Shown here piece by piece: positions 43,135-51,785 of a stretch of 64,000 bases of DNA (positions within the stretch are counted from its first letter, which is position 1; the number at the start of each line of letters is the position of its first letter). Where the stretch lies: assembly GCF_006438825.1 (NCBI RefSeq), contig NZ_RCZP01000001.1, positions 125,056 to 189,055 on the forward strand, written 5' to 3'. Made by a program: the position numbers and the translations under genes. The notes beneath the pieces were generated by a model. It saw only the letters and a program-made list of their open reading frames with translations, did no database searches and was not told where the DNA came from. The stretch is from Muricoccus nepalensis (lineage in GTDB: Bacteria > Pseudomonadota > Alphaproteobacteria > Acetobacterales > Acetobacteraceae).

Positions 43135-44543
43135 GCGTTCCGGGCATGAGCGATCCGACGGGCCCGGACGCGACCGCGGCCGGCATCGCCGCCGCCGTCG
43201 CCGCGGGCGAGGTCACGGCGCAGGCGGTGACCGAGGCCGCCCTCGCGCGCGTCGCGGCGCGGAACGGGCTGCTCAACGCCTTCACCGACGTCCTCGCCGC
43301 GCGCGCCCTCGCGACCGCCGGGCGGGTGGACGCGCGGCGGGCGGCGGGGGAGCGGCCCGGCCCCCTCGCCGGCGTGCCCTTCGCCGTGAAGAACCTCTTC
43401 GACATCGAGGGGCTGCCGACCCGCGCGGGCTCCCTCATCAACCGCGAACGGGCGCCGGCCGCGCGCGACGCGGCGCTGGTGCGGCGGCTGGAGGCGGCGG
43501 GGGCCGTGCTGCTCGGCGGCCTCAACATGGGCGAGTACGCCTATGACTTCACCGGCGAGAACGCCCATGACGGTCCCTCGCGCAACCCGCACGACCCCTC
43601 CCGCATGACCGGCGGCTCCTCGGGCGGCTCGGGGGGCGCGGTCGCGGCGGGCATGGTGCCGCTGGCGCTCGGCTCCGACACCAACGGCTCCATCCGCGTG
43701 CCCGCCGCCTTCTGCGGCCTCTTCGGGCTGAAGCCGACCTACGGGCGCCTGAGCCGGGCCGGCAGCTTTCCCTTCGTCTCCTCCTTCGACCACCTCGGCC
43801 CGCTCGGCCGCTCCGTCGACGACCTCGCCCTCGCCTACGACGCCCTGCAGGGCGAGGACCCCGACGACCCCGCCCAGGCGCCGCGGGGCGCGGAGCCCTT
43901 GCGGGGCCTCGTCGAGGCCGGGGCGGAGGGGCTGCGCATCGCCGTCGCGGGCGGGCATTTCGCGCGCAACGGCGATCCCGAGTGCTTCGCGGCCGTCGCC
44001 CGCGCGGTCGGCGCGCTGGGCGCCGCCGCCACGGTCGAGATCCCGGAGGCGCCGCGCGCCCGCGCCGCCGCCTTCGTCATCACCGCCGCCGAGGGGGCGG
44101 CGCTGCACCTGGACCGCCTGCGCGAGCGGCCGGCCGACTTCGACCCCGCGACCCGCGACCGGCTGATCGCGGGGACGGCGATCCCCGCCGTCTGGGTGAT
44201 GCGGGCGCAGCGCTTCCGCCGGTGGTACCGCGAGCGGGTCCTCGCCCTCTTCGAGGAAGTCGACGTCATCCTGGCCCCCGCCACCCCCTGCCGCGCGCCG
44301 GCGCTCGGCCAGGCGACGATCGTCATGGACGGCGCCACCCTGCCGCTGCGGCCGAACATCGGCGTCTTCACCCAGCCGATCTCCTTCATCGGCCTGCCCG
44401 TCTGCGCCGTGCCTGTCTGGGTCGACGAGGGGCTGCCGCTGGGCGTGCAGGTGATCGCGCCGCCCTGGCGGGAGGACCTGGCCCTGCGCGTGGCGCGGGC
44501 GCTCGAGCGCGCCGGCGCGGCGGGCTGCCGCGCGGCGCCCTGA
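43131..44543 (+). CDS. atzE: AtzE-family amidase
   Basis: A 470-residue amidase-signature enzyme. The catalytic triad is visible: Lys87 in VPFAVKNLFDIEG, cis-Ser163 in GGSSGGSGG, and nucleophile Ser187 in GSDTNGSIRVP. The SDTNGSIR variant and the partner DUF4089 gene are typical of AtzE, which deaminates 1-carboxybiuret in the cyanuric acid pathway. No atzD or atzF is visible here, and homologues outside that pathway act on unknown amides, so the true substrate may differ. It ends the sigma-54-headed operon. A second ATG at 43146 is an alternative start. Confidence 0.85.
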   Translation: MSVPGMSDPTGPDATAAGIAAAVAAGEVTAQAVTEAALARVAARNGLLNAFTDVLAARALATAGRVDARRAAGERPGPLAGVPFAVKNLFDIEGLPTRAGSLINRERAPAARDAALVRRLEAAGAVLLGGLNMGEYAYDFTGENAHDGPSRNPHDPSRMTGGSSGGSGGAVAAGMVPLALGSDTNGSIRVPAAFCGLFGLKPTYGRLSRAGSFPFVSSFDHLGPLGRSVDDLALAYDALQGEDPDDPAQAPRGAEPLRGLVEAGAEGLRIAVAGGHFARNGDPECFAAVARAVGALGAAATVEIPEAPRARAAAFVITAAEGAALHLDRLRERPADFDPATRDRLIAGTAIPAVWVMRAQRFRRWYRERVLALFEEVDVILAPATPCRAPALGQATIVMDGATLPLRPNIGVFTQPISFIGLPVCAVPVWVDEGLPLGVQVIAPPWREDLALRVARALERAGAAGCRAAP

Positions 44544-44636
44544 GGCCCCGCCCCGCTCACGCAACCGGGACGCGGAACGCGCGTGACCTTTCGCGCGCGC
44601 CGGCCCTAGGCTGGCCGCGAAGAAGGGGAGACGGCC

Positions 44637-44852
44637 GTGGACGACCATGTCGAGGACTACCCGACGGCGGAGGGCGACTACCTGCCGCACGTCATCAACC
44701 GCTGCGTCGAGAAGGCCAACCGGCACGGCCGCCCGCACCGCTTCCGGCTGAACGGCGCCGAGGTGGTGGTGCGGCCGGGCCAGACCGCCGAGGCGGTGAA
44801 CGACGAGGTGCAGCGCCAATGGCAGGCCGGCCGCTCCCTGGCGGCGGGCTGA
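44637..44852 (+). CDS. Small hypothetical protein
   Basis: A 71-residue protein with a GTG start and an AAGGGGAG ribosome-binding site. Sequence: acidic N-terminus (DDHVEDYPTAEGDYLPHV), a basic centre (KANRHGRPHRFRLNGAEVVV) and an amphipathic C-terminal helix (AEAVNDEVQRQWQAG). I do not recognise a family. A weak promoter is possible (GTGACC at 44583, TAGGCT at 44607, 18 bp apart), so it is probably not part of the atzE operon. Confidence 0.6.
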   Translation: MDDHVEDYPTAEGDYLPHVINRCVEKANRHGRPHRFRLNGAEVVVRPGQTAEAVNDEVQRQWQAGRSLAAG

Positions 44853-45073
44853 ACGGCCGCGCGAGGAAGGTTTCACCGGCTTTCGCCGCAAAACGGGCGG
44901 ACGCGCGCGCCTGACGAAGAAGTGACCTCCTCTCAGGGACCGGAATGCTTCTCCCGGGGCGGCAACCCGTCTCTTGTGCCGGGGCAGTCGAGCGTCACGC
45001 TGAGACGGCGGGGGGCCGTGATCCGGCGCCGGTCCGGGGGCCGGCCGGGACGGCATGTTTGGGGGTTGGTCCG

Positions 45074-46648
45074 ATGGTGAATGTTCCGCTCTGGCCGCGA
45101 CCGGCCGTCCTGGCCATGGTCCCGGCGCTGCTCGCGCCGCTGGCGGGATGCGGCGGCGCGCTGCAGTCGGACTCGCGCCTCGCCACGATGGAGAGCTCGC
45201 TCCAGGCCTCGCAGGCGCGCGGCGGCTTGCTGCAGCAGCGGGTCGCGGAGCTCGAATCCACCCTTGCCGCGGAGCGCCGCGCCGCCGGGGAGCTGGTGGT
45301 GCTGGAGCAGCGCCTGGCGCTCGCCCGGACGGCGCTCGGCACCTCGCAGCGTGCGCGGGCCGCCGCCGAGGGGCAGGCCCGCGCGCTGCGCGAGCGCCTG
45401 GCGGCCGAGGAAGGCCGCGTGGCCGGGTTGCAGAGCGAGGCCGGGGAGCTCCAGCAGGTGAGCGAGGCGCGCCGCGGCACGATCTCGGAGGCCGAGCGCA
45501 ACCTCGCCGGCCTGCAGGACCAGGTCGGCGCCGCCGAGCGCCGGCTGGCCGCGCTGCGCGAGCAGTCGACCGCCCAGGACGGCCGGCTGGCCGCGCTCTC
45601 CGAGCGCGCTGCAGCCGAGGAGCGCCGCCTGGCCGGGCTGCGCCAGGCCGCCGCCGCGGAGGAGCGCCGACTGGCCGACCAGCGCCAGCAGGGCGTGGCC
45701 GAGAACGGGCGCCTCGCCGCGCTCCGCACCTCCATCGAGGAGGCGCAGCGCTCGCTCAACGAGCGCCAGCAGGCAAGCGCCGAGACCGAGCGCCGCCTCG
45801 CCGCGCTGCGCAACGACACCACGGCGGCCGAGCGCGACCTGGCCGCGCGCCGCGCCTCCATCGGCGAGGCGGACGGGCGCCTTGCCCGGACGAACCAGGC
45901 GGCCGAGGAGGCCACGGGCCGCGTCCGCGCCCTCGAGGCGCGCGCCTCCGGCCTCACGGATTCGACCGGCACCGCCGAGCGGCGCTTGGCCGAGCTGCGC
46001 GCCTCCCTCGCCACCGCCGAGAGCAGCGTGAACGACCGGCAGACGGCGGTGACGCAGGCGCAGGCGGAGTTGACGCGCATCTCCGCCGCGCGCGACGAGG
46101 CCGCCAACACGTTGCGCGGGCTGGAGGCGCGGACCGCCGAGCTCCGCACCCAGGTGGGCGCCGCCGAGCGCCGCCTCGCCGAGCTGCGCGAGGGCGCCAC
46201 GGCCGAGGAGCGCCGCCTGCAGGCCGCGCGCTCCCAGGCGCAGGCCGCGGAGGCGGAGCTGGCCACGCGCCAGGCCGCGCTGCGCGAGGCCGAGGGGCGG
46301 CTGGCGGGGGTGAACCGCGCCTCCGACGAGGCCGGCGGCCGCGTCCGCACCCTCGAGGCCCAGGTCCAGCAGATCGCGGCGAGCAGCGACACGGCGCGCC
46401 AGGAGCAGGGCCAGCTTCGCGAGCAGGCGCAGAGCCTGCGCAACGAGGTCCGCGGCCTGGAGCAGCGCCGCCAGGAGCTGAGCGGCCAGATCGCCGAAGC
46501 GCAATCCCGCCTCGAGCAGCAACGCCGCGAGCTGGCGGAGCTCGGCGCGCAGCTCACGCGCGACCGGCAGGCGGCGCCGCAGCGCCTGCTGCCGACCAAC
46601 GGCAGCGGGCCGGAGCAGCCCCCGGCCGGCCAGTCCGCCAGCCCCTGA
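45074..46648 (+). CDS. Long coiled-coil lipoprotein of unknown function
   Basis: A 524-residue protein. Residues 1-26 form a lipoprotein signal ending in lipobox LAGC (Cys26). Residues about 50-480 are almost pure Ala/Arg/Glu/Gln helix, with a regular 14-residue repeat from 153 to 432. The tail (residues 490-524) is Pro/Gly/Ser-rich and flexible. It is probably anchored in the periplasm by its lipid and forms a rod tens of nanometres long. I do not recognise a named family. Coiled-coil periplasmic proteins include cell-shape, division and adaptor proteins, but nothing here decides between them. It ends 6 bp from the convergent putA gene. Confidence 0.75.
   Translation: MVNVPLWPRPAVLAMVPALLAPLAGCGGALQSDSRLATMESSLQASQARGGLLQQRVAELESTLAAERRAAGELVVLEQRLALARTALGTSQRARAAAEGQARALRERLAAEEGRVAGLQSEAGELQQVSEARRGTISEAERNLAGLQDQVGAAERRLAALREQSTAQDGRLAALSERAAAEERRLAGLRQAAAAEERRLADQRQQGVAENGRLAALRTSIEEAQRSLNERQQASAETERRLAALRNDTTAAERDLAARRASIGEADGRLARTNQAAEEATGRVRALEARASGLTDSTGTAERRLAELRASLATAESSVNDRQTAVTQAQAELTRISAARDEAANTLRGLEARTAELRTQVGAAERRLAELREGATAEERRLQAARSQAQAAEAELATRQAALREAEGRLAGVNRASDEAGGRVRTLEAQVQQIAASSDTARQEQGQLREQAQSLRNEVRGLEQRRQELSGQIAEAQSRLEQQRRELAELGAQLTRDRQAAPQRLLPTNGSGPEQPPAGQSASP
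45530..46369 (+). repeat. Array of degenerate 42-bp (14-residue) repeats inside the coiled-coil gene
   Basis: Residues 153-432 break into consecutive 14-residue units, for example AAERRLAALREQST, AQDGRLAALSERAA, AEERRLAGLRQAAA and AEERRLADQRQQGV. Half-length 7-residue units (GLTDSTG at 293-299 and ELRTQVG at 356-362) interrupt the array at two points. A 28-residue pair is duplicated: EADGRLARTNQAAE with EATGRVRALEARAS, and EAEGRLAGVNRASD with EAGGRVRTLEAQVQ. The repeat therefore grew by duplication at more than one scale. Confidence 0.7.
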
Positions 46649-46654
46649 GGCGGC

Positions 46655-49600
46655 CTAGAGGCTCATCAGGCTGGCGTTGCCGCCGGCGGCCGCCGTGTTG
46701 GTGCTCGTCGAGCGCTCGGCGGCGAGCATGTCCAGCGGGTAGACCTCGCCGCGCGCGAGGGCCCCGGGCGCGAGGGCCAGGACGGGCCGGATCGGCCCCT
46801 CCATCGCCGCGACCTCGCGGTTAAGGGCCCGCAGGCCCGCCTCCTCGCCCTCGAACAGCACGGCGTCGAAGGAGGTTCCCTCCGGCGCAAGGCGAGCGGC
46901 GACGCCGGCGGGGAGCCCGACCGGCCGCCTCGCCAGCAGGGCGCGGTTGCCCGTGGCGAGGCAGGCCGCGAGCTGCAGGGCCGTGCCCTCCTCCGAGGCG
47001 GCCTCGCAGCGCACCACGCCCCGCGGGTGCAGGGCGTAGCGGTTCACCTCCCCGACCGGCCCCGGCAGGACAATCCCGAGCCCGGCGCGGCCCGCCGAGA
47101 CCTGGCGCGCGCAACGCGCGGCCAGGGCGTCCAGGCCCCGCTCCTGCAGCCAGTCGACGAAGGCGGTGGCCTCCGCCGGGGGCTCGACCGTGGGCAGCGG
47201 CGGATCGGCGGGCGCGGCGGCCAGGAGGCGCCGGAGGTAGAGCGGCCCGCCGGCCTTGGGGCCCGTGCCCGAGAGCCCGTGGCCGCCGAAGGGCTGCACG
47301 CCCACCACGGCGCCGATGAGGTTCCGGTTGACGTAGACGTTCCCCGCCGAGGACAGGCCCACGAGGCGCTCGATCGTCTCGTCGAGGCGGGAGTGCACGC
47401 CGAAGGTCAGGCCGTAGCCGGTGGCGTTGATCGAACGCACCAGCGCCTCGGCGTCCGCGCGGCGGAAGCGCAGGACGTGCAGCACGGGGCCGAAGACCTC
47501 GCGCTCCAGCTCCTCCAGCCCGCCGATCTCGATGATGGTGGGCGCGACGAAGGTGCCGTCGCGGCAGGCCTCCGGCAACGGTGCGGCGTACACCTTCCGC
47601 CCGCGCGCGCGCATCGCCTCGACATGCGCCTCGATGCCGCGCCGCGCCTCCTCGGTGATGACGGGGCCGATGTCGACGGAAAGCCGGTCGGGGTTGCCGA
47701 GGGAGAGCTCCGCCAGCGCGCCGCGGAGCATGGCCAGCACGCGGTCGGCGACCTCCTCCTGCAGGCAGAGCACGCGGAGCGCGGAGCAGCGCTGCCCCGC
47801 GCTGTCGAAGGCGGAGGCGAGGACGTCCGCCACCACCTGCTCGGCGAGGGCGGAGCTGTCGACGACGAGCGCGTTCTGCCCGCCCGTCTCGGCCACCAGC
47901 GGCACGGGCTGCCCGTCCGGGTTCAGGCGGCCGGCGAGCTGGCGCTGGATGAGGCGCGCGACCTCGGTCGAGCCCGTGAACATCACGCCCCGCACGCGCG
48001 CGTCCGCGACGAGCCGCGCGCCGACCGCACCATCCCCGGGCAGGAGCTGCAGCGCGGCGGGCGGCACCCCGGCCTCGCGCAGGAGGCCGGTGGCGAGGGC
48101 CGCGATAAGCGGCGCCTCCTCCGCGGGCTTGGCGAGGACGGGGTTGCCCGCGGCGAGCGCCGCCGCGACCTGGCCGGTGAAGATCGCGAGCGGGAAGTTC
48201 CAGGGCGAGATGCAGGCGACGGGGCCGAGCGGCCGGTGCGCGCCCGCCGCGAGGTCCTGCGCCCCGGCGGCGTAGTAGCGGAGGAAGTCGACGGCCTCGC
48301 GCACCTCCCCGATCGCGTTCGGGATGGACTTGCCGGCCTCGCGGACGATGGGGCCGATCAGCGCGTCCATCCGCGCCTCCATCAGCGCGGCGGCGCGCTC
48401 CAGCATCGCCGCGCGGTCGGCCGGAGGGGTCGCTGCCCAGGAGGCGGACGCCTCCTCCGCCGCGGCGAGGGCGGCCTCCACCGCCGCCGGGGAGGCGTCG
48501 GTGACCTGGCCGACGAGGTCGCGGCGGTCCGCGGGGTTGCGCGCCTCCCGCGCCTCGCCCTCCCTCTCTCCCCCGGCCAGCATCGGCGCCGCGCGCAGCG
48601 GACGCGTGTCCAGCGCGGCGGCGAGGGCCGCGAGGCGGTCCTCGTTCGTCAGGTCGAGGCCCGCGGCGTTCGCGCGCGCGCTCCCGAACAGCGCGCCCGG
48701 CTGCGCGATGCCGTCATGCGGCCGGCCCGGCGGCACGAGGGCTGCGGCCTCGGCCACGGGATCGGCGAGCAGCGCCTCGATCGGCACGGAGAGGTCGTTG
48801 ATGCGGTTCACGAAGGAGGAGTTGGCGCCGTTCTCGAGCAGGCGGCGGACGAGGTAGGCGAGCAGCGTCTCGTGCGTGCCCACGGGCGCGTAGATGCGGC
48901 AGGGGCGGTCGAGGCCCTTCGGCCCCACGACCTCCTCGTAGAGCGGCTCGCCCATGCCGTGCAGGCACTGGAACTCGTACTGGCCCGGCGTGAAATGCGG
49001 CCCGGCCATCTCGTGGATGGCGGCGAGGGTGCGCGCGTTGTGGGTGGCGAATTGCGGGAAGACGGCGTCGGGCGCAGCCAGCAGCCGGCGCGCGCAGGCG
49101 AGGAACGACACGTCCGTGTGGATCTTGCGCGTGAAGACGGGGAAGCCCTCCAGCCCGTCCATCTGCGCGCGCTTGATCTCGCTGTCCCAGTAGGCGCCCT
49201 TCACCAGCCGGACCATCACGCGGCGGCCGGTGCGGCGGGCGAGGTCGACCACGAAATCGATCACGAAGGGCGCGCGGCGCTGGTAGGCCTGGACGACGAA
49301 GCCGATGCCGTCCCAGCCCGCCAGCCGCTCGTCGTGGCAGAGCGCCTCCAGCAGGTCGAGCGAGAGCTCCAGCCGGTCCGCCTCCTCGGCGTCGATGTTG
49401 AGGCCGATGTCGTACCGGCGCGCGCGCAGCGCGAGCCCGGCCAGGCGGGGCAGCAGCTCCGCCATCACGCGGTTGCGCTGGGCGCGGGCGTAGCGGGGGT
49501 GCAGCGCGGAGAGCTTGATCGAGATGCCCGGCCCCTCCTGGATGCCGCGCCCCGCGGCGGCGCGCCCGATGGCGTCGATCGCGCCCTCGTAGTCCCGGAG

Positions 49601-50302
49601 GTAGCGGGCGGCGTCCTCGGCCGTCGTCGCGGCCTCGCCAAGCATGTCGTAGGAGTAGCGGAAGCCCTTCGCCTCCATCGCGCGGCTGTTCGCGAGCGCC
49701 TCCTCGATCGTCTGGCCCGTCACGAAGCGCTCGCCCATCATGCGCATGGCGAGGTCCACGCCGCGGCGGATCACGGGCTCGCCCGCGCGCGCGACGAGCC
49801 GCGTCAGCGCCGCGCCCAGCCCCGCCTCGCCGCCGGTGGAGGCAAGGCGGCCGGTGACGACGAGCCCCCAGGTGGCCGCGTTCACGAAGAGCGAGGGCGA
49901 GTGGCCGAGATGCGCCCGCCAGTCGCCGCCGCCGATCTTGTCGCGGATCAGGGCGTCGCGTGTGGCGTCGTCGGGGATGCGCAGCAGGGCTTCCGCGAGG
50001 CACATCAGCGCGACCCCCTCCTCGCTGGAGAGGGAGAACTCCTGCACCAGCGCCTCCACCCCGCCCGGGCGGCGGCGGCCGCGCAGCGCCGTGACCAGGC
50101 GCCGCGCCAGGGCGACCGCCCGCGCCTCCGCATCGGGCGGCAGGGCCGCGGCCTCGATCAGCGGCGGCAGGCACCGCTCCTCCGGGCGCCGGTAGGCCGC
50201 CGTCACCGCCGCCCGCAGCGGGGATTGCGGCCGGAGGTCGCGGCGGGAGGCCTCGAAGGGGCGCGACGCGGCGACGGGCGCCAGGGTGTCGGAGATGCTC
50301 AA
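46655..50302 (-). CDS. putA: Bifunctional proline dehydrogenase / delta-1-pyrroline-5-carboxylate dehydrogenase
   Basis: A protein of about 1215 residues. The N-terminal proline dehydrogenase barrel has GISIKLSALHPRYARAQ, NIDAEEADRLELSLDLL, VRLVKGAYWDSEIKRAQ and FATHNARTLAAI. The C-terminal aldehyde dehydrogenase has ACISPWNFPLAIFTGQVAAALAAGN, LVAETGGQNALVVDSSALAEQVV and the catalytic Cys in AGQRCSALRVL. The protein ends in the PutA-specific NTAAAGGNASLM. It converts proline to glutamate. No ribbon-helix-helix DNA-binding domain is present, so it does not self-repress as E. coli PutA does. I prefer the TTG at 50302 (AGGAAG Shine-Dalgarno 7 bases upstream). A GTG at 50416 also has a good GGAGG but adds 38 Pro/Arg-rich residues unlike PutA. 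Confidence 0.92.
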   Translation of the reverse strand: MSISDTLAPVAASRPFEASRRDLRPQSPLRAAVTAAYRRPEERCLPPLIEAAALPPDAEARAVALARRLVTALRGRRRPGGVEALVQEFSLSSEEGVALMCLAEALLRIPDDATRDALIRDKIGGGDWRAHLGHSPSLFVNAATWGLVVTGRLASTGGEAGLGAALTRLVARAGEPVIRRGVDLAMRMMGERFVTGQTIEEALANSRAMEAKGFRYSYDMLGEAATTAEDAARYLRDYEGAIDAIGRAAAGRGIQEGPGISIKLSALHPRYARAQRNRVMAELLPRLAGLALRARRYDIGLNIDAEEADRLELSLDLLEALCHDERLAGWDGIGFVVQAYQRRAPFVIDFVVDLARRTGRRVMVRLVKGAYWDSEIKRAQMDGLEGFPVFTRKIHTDVSFLACARRLLAAPDAVFPQFATHNARTLAAIHEMAGPHFTPGQYEFQCLHGMGEPLYEEVVGPKGLDRPCRIYAPVGTHETLLAYLVRRLLENGANSSFVNRINDLSVPIEALLADPVAEAAALVPPGRPHDGIAQPGALFGSARANAAGLDLTNEDRLAALAAALDTRPLRAAPMLAGGEREGEAREARNPADRRDLVGQVTDASPAAVEAALAAAEEASASWAATPPADRAAMLERAAALMEARMDALIGPIVREAGKSIPNAIGEVREAVDFLRYYAAGAQDLAAGAHRPLGPVACISPWNFPLAIFTGQVAAALAAGNPVLAKPAEEAPLIAALATGLLREAGVPPAALQLLPGDGAVGARLVADARVRGVMFTGSTEVARLIQRQLAGRLNPDGQPVPLVAETGGQNALVVDSSALAEQVVADVLASAFDSAGQRCSALRVLCLQEEVADRVLAMLRGALAELSLGNPDRLSVDIGPVITEEARRGIEAHVEAMRARGRKVYAAPLPEACRDGTFVAPTIIEIGGLEELEREVFGPVLHVLRFRRADAEALVRSINATGYGLTFGVHSRLDETIERLVGLSSAGNVYVNRNLIGAVVGVQPFGGHGLSGTGPKAGGPLYLRRLLAAAPADPPLPTVEPPAEATAFVDWLQERGLDALAARCARQVSAGRAGLGIVLPGPVGEVNRYALHPRGVVRCEAASEEGTALQLAACLATGNRALLARRPVGLPAGVAARLAPEGTSFDAVLFEGEEAGLRALNREVAAMEGPIRPVLALAPGALARGEVYPLDMLAAERSTSTNTAAAGGNASLMSL

Positions 50303-50499
50303 GCGGACGCTTCCTCGCTCGCGGGCCGTGCCTCGTCGCGGCCGGGGAAAAGGCACCGCGCTCCCCGCCCGTCCCGGAATATAGGCGCGCGCGCCCGGCG
50401 GGGCACCGTCCGCCACGCTTGACCTCCTCCCGGCACCGACAACCTCTGGCCAGCGCTCGCCGGACCCAGGGCGCGAAGCGCGCGGGGAGCGAGGCAGGC

Positions 50500-51606
50500 A
50501 TGGCGGAGACGGAGGCGACCGGAAGCGGCCCGGACGCGGCGTGGATCGCGGCGCGCGGGGCGGCGTTCCGCGAGGCGCTGGGCCGCTTCGATCCGGCGTG
50601 GCCGGTGCTGGTCCTCGGCCACCACGACGCCGACGGGCTCTCCTCCTCGGCCATCCTCGCCCGCGCCCTCGCGCAGGCCGGGCGGCGGGCGGAGGTGCGG
50701 GTGCTCGGCCGGGGCGAGAACGCCTGGTCGGAGGAGATGGCAGCCGAGCTTCGCGAGCGCGCGATGGGCGGGCTGATCGTCGCCGACCTCGGGACCCGCG
50801 CGGAGCCGCCGCTTCCCGGGATGCCCACGATCCTGATCGACCACCACGTCCCCACGGGCGTGCCGGCGGAGGCGACCCTGATCGGCGGCCACGGCCTGCA
50901 GCCGACGCCGACCACCTCGCTCCTCGCCTGGTGGTGCGGCTCGGCGATCGGGGAGGCGGAGAGCCTCCTCTGGCTCGCGGCGCTCGGCATCATCGGCGAC
51001 ATGGAGGAGGGCGCTGGCTTCGCCGAGATGGTGGCGGCGCGGGCGCGCTGGGGCATCACCGCGTTGCGCAACGCCGCCTCCCTCGTGAACGCGCCGCGGC
51101 GGGCGAGCGCGGGCGATGCGGGCCCGGCCCTCGCGCTGCTGATGAAGGCGGACGGCCCTAAGGCGGTGCTGTCCGGCGAGCACTCGGAGACCGCGGTGCT
51201 CCGGGCCGCCAAGGAGGAGGTGCAGCAGGCCCTGGCGGAGGGGCGCCGCGCCGCGCCCCGCATCCGGGGGGAGGTCGCCGTCATCCCCCTCCACTCCGCC
51301 TGCCAGATCCACCCGCTGATCGCGCAGCAATGGAAGGGACGGCTGCGGGACAAGGTCGTCATCGCCGCCAACACGGGCTACCGGCCGGGCTGGGTGCATT
51401 TCGCGGCCCGGGCCGGGACGGGCACGGACCTCATCCGCTTCTTCGCCGAGCACCGGCCGGAGGGCGCCGATCCCGTGCACTACGGCAACGGGCATCCCCA
51501 GGCCTCCGGCGGGGCGCTGCCGCCCGAGGCCTGGGACCGGTTCCTCGCGGGGCTCGGCTTCGGGGCCGAGGCGGGGCTTGCGGCTCCGGCGGGCGGCGCC
51601 GACTAG
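50500..51606 (+). CDS. DHH-family phosphoesterase (RecJ-like)
   Basis: A 368-residue protein with a DHH domain (GHHDADGLSSSAIL at 40-53, IVADLGTR, DHH at 114-116, GIIGDMEEG) and a C-terminal DHHA1 domain ending in GNGHPQASGGALPPE, the degenerate GGGH motif. Proteins of this size are metal-dependent nucleases or nucleotide phosphodiesterases that act on single-stranded nucleic acid or short oligonucleotides. The ATG at 50500 is chosen; the in-frame GTG upstream at 50419 lies in the promoter-proximal region of the divergent putA gene. No operon partner is visible. Confidence 0.8.
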   Translation: MAETEATGSGPDAAWIAARGAAFREALGRFDPAWPVLVLGHHDADGLSSSAILARALAQAGRRAEVRVLGRGENAWSEEMAAELRERAMGGLIVADLGTRAEPPLPGMPTILIDHHVPTGVPAEATLIGGHGLQPTPTTSLLAWWCGSAIGEAESLLWLAALGIIGDMEEGAGFAEMVAARARWGITALRNAASLVNAPRRASAGDAGPALALLMKADGPKAVLSGEHSETAVLRAAKEEVQQALAEGRRAAPRIRGEVAVIPLHSACQIHPLIAQQWKGRLRDKVVIAANTGYRPGWVHFAARAGTGTDLIRFFAEHRPEGADPVHYGNGHPQASGGALPPEAWDRFLAGLGFGAEAGLAAPAGGAD

Positions 51607-51785
51607 TCCCGCCCGCGGACCCCTGGGCACCAGGACCCGCGCGGCACCGAAGCCGACGGGACACACCCCGCGCGCACCCGCCGCAAAGAGCACCGGGGCG
51701 CGAGAAAACGCTTCAACGGATTGTGATCTCCCGATAACGTGTCCGTGAGCGAGGCGGGGGCCTTGCGGGGACAGGGACCAGGGTG

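Noticed and set aside
51711-51738. Promoter of the GH1 gene with GATAAC as a -10
   Set aside because: GATAAC is acceptable, but no -35 better than 2 of 6 matches lies at 16-18 bp.
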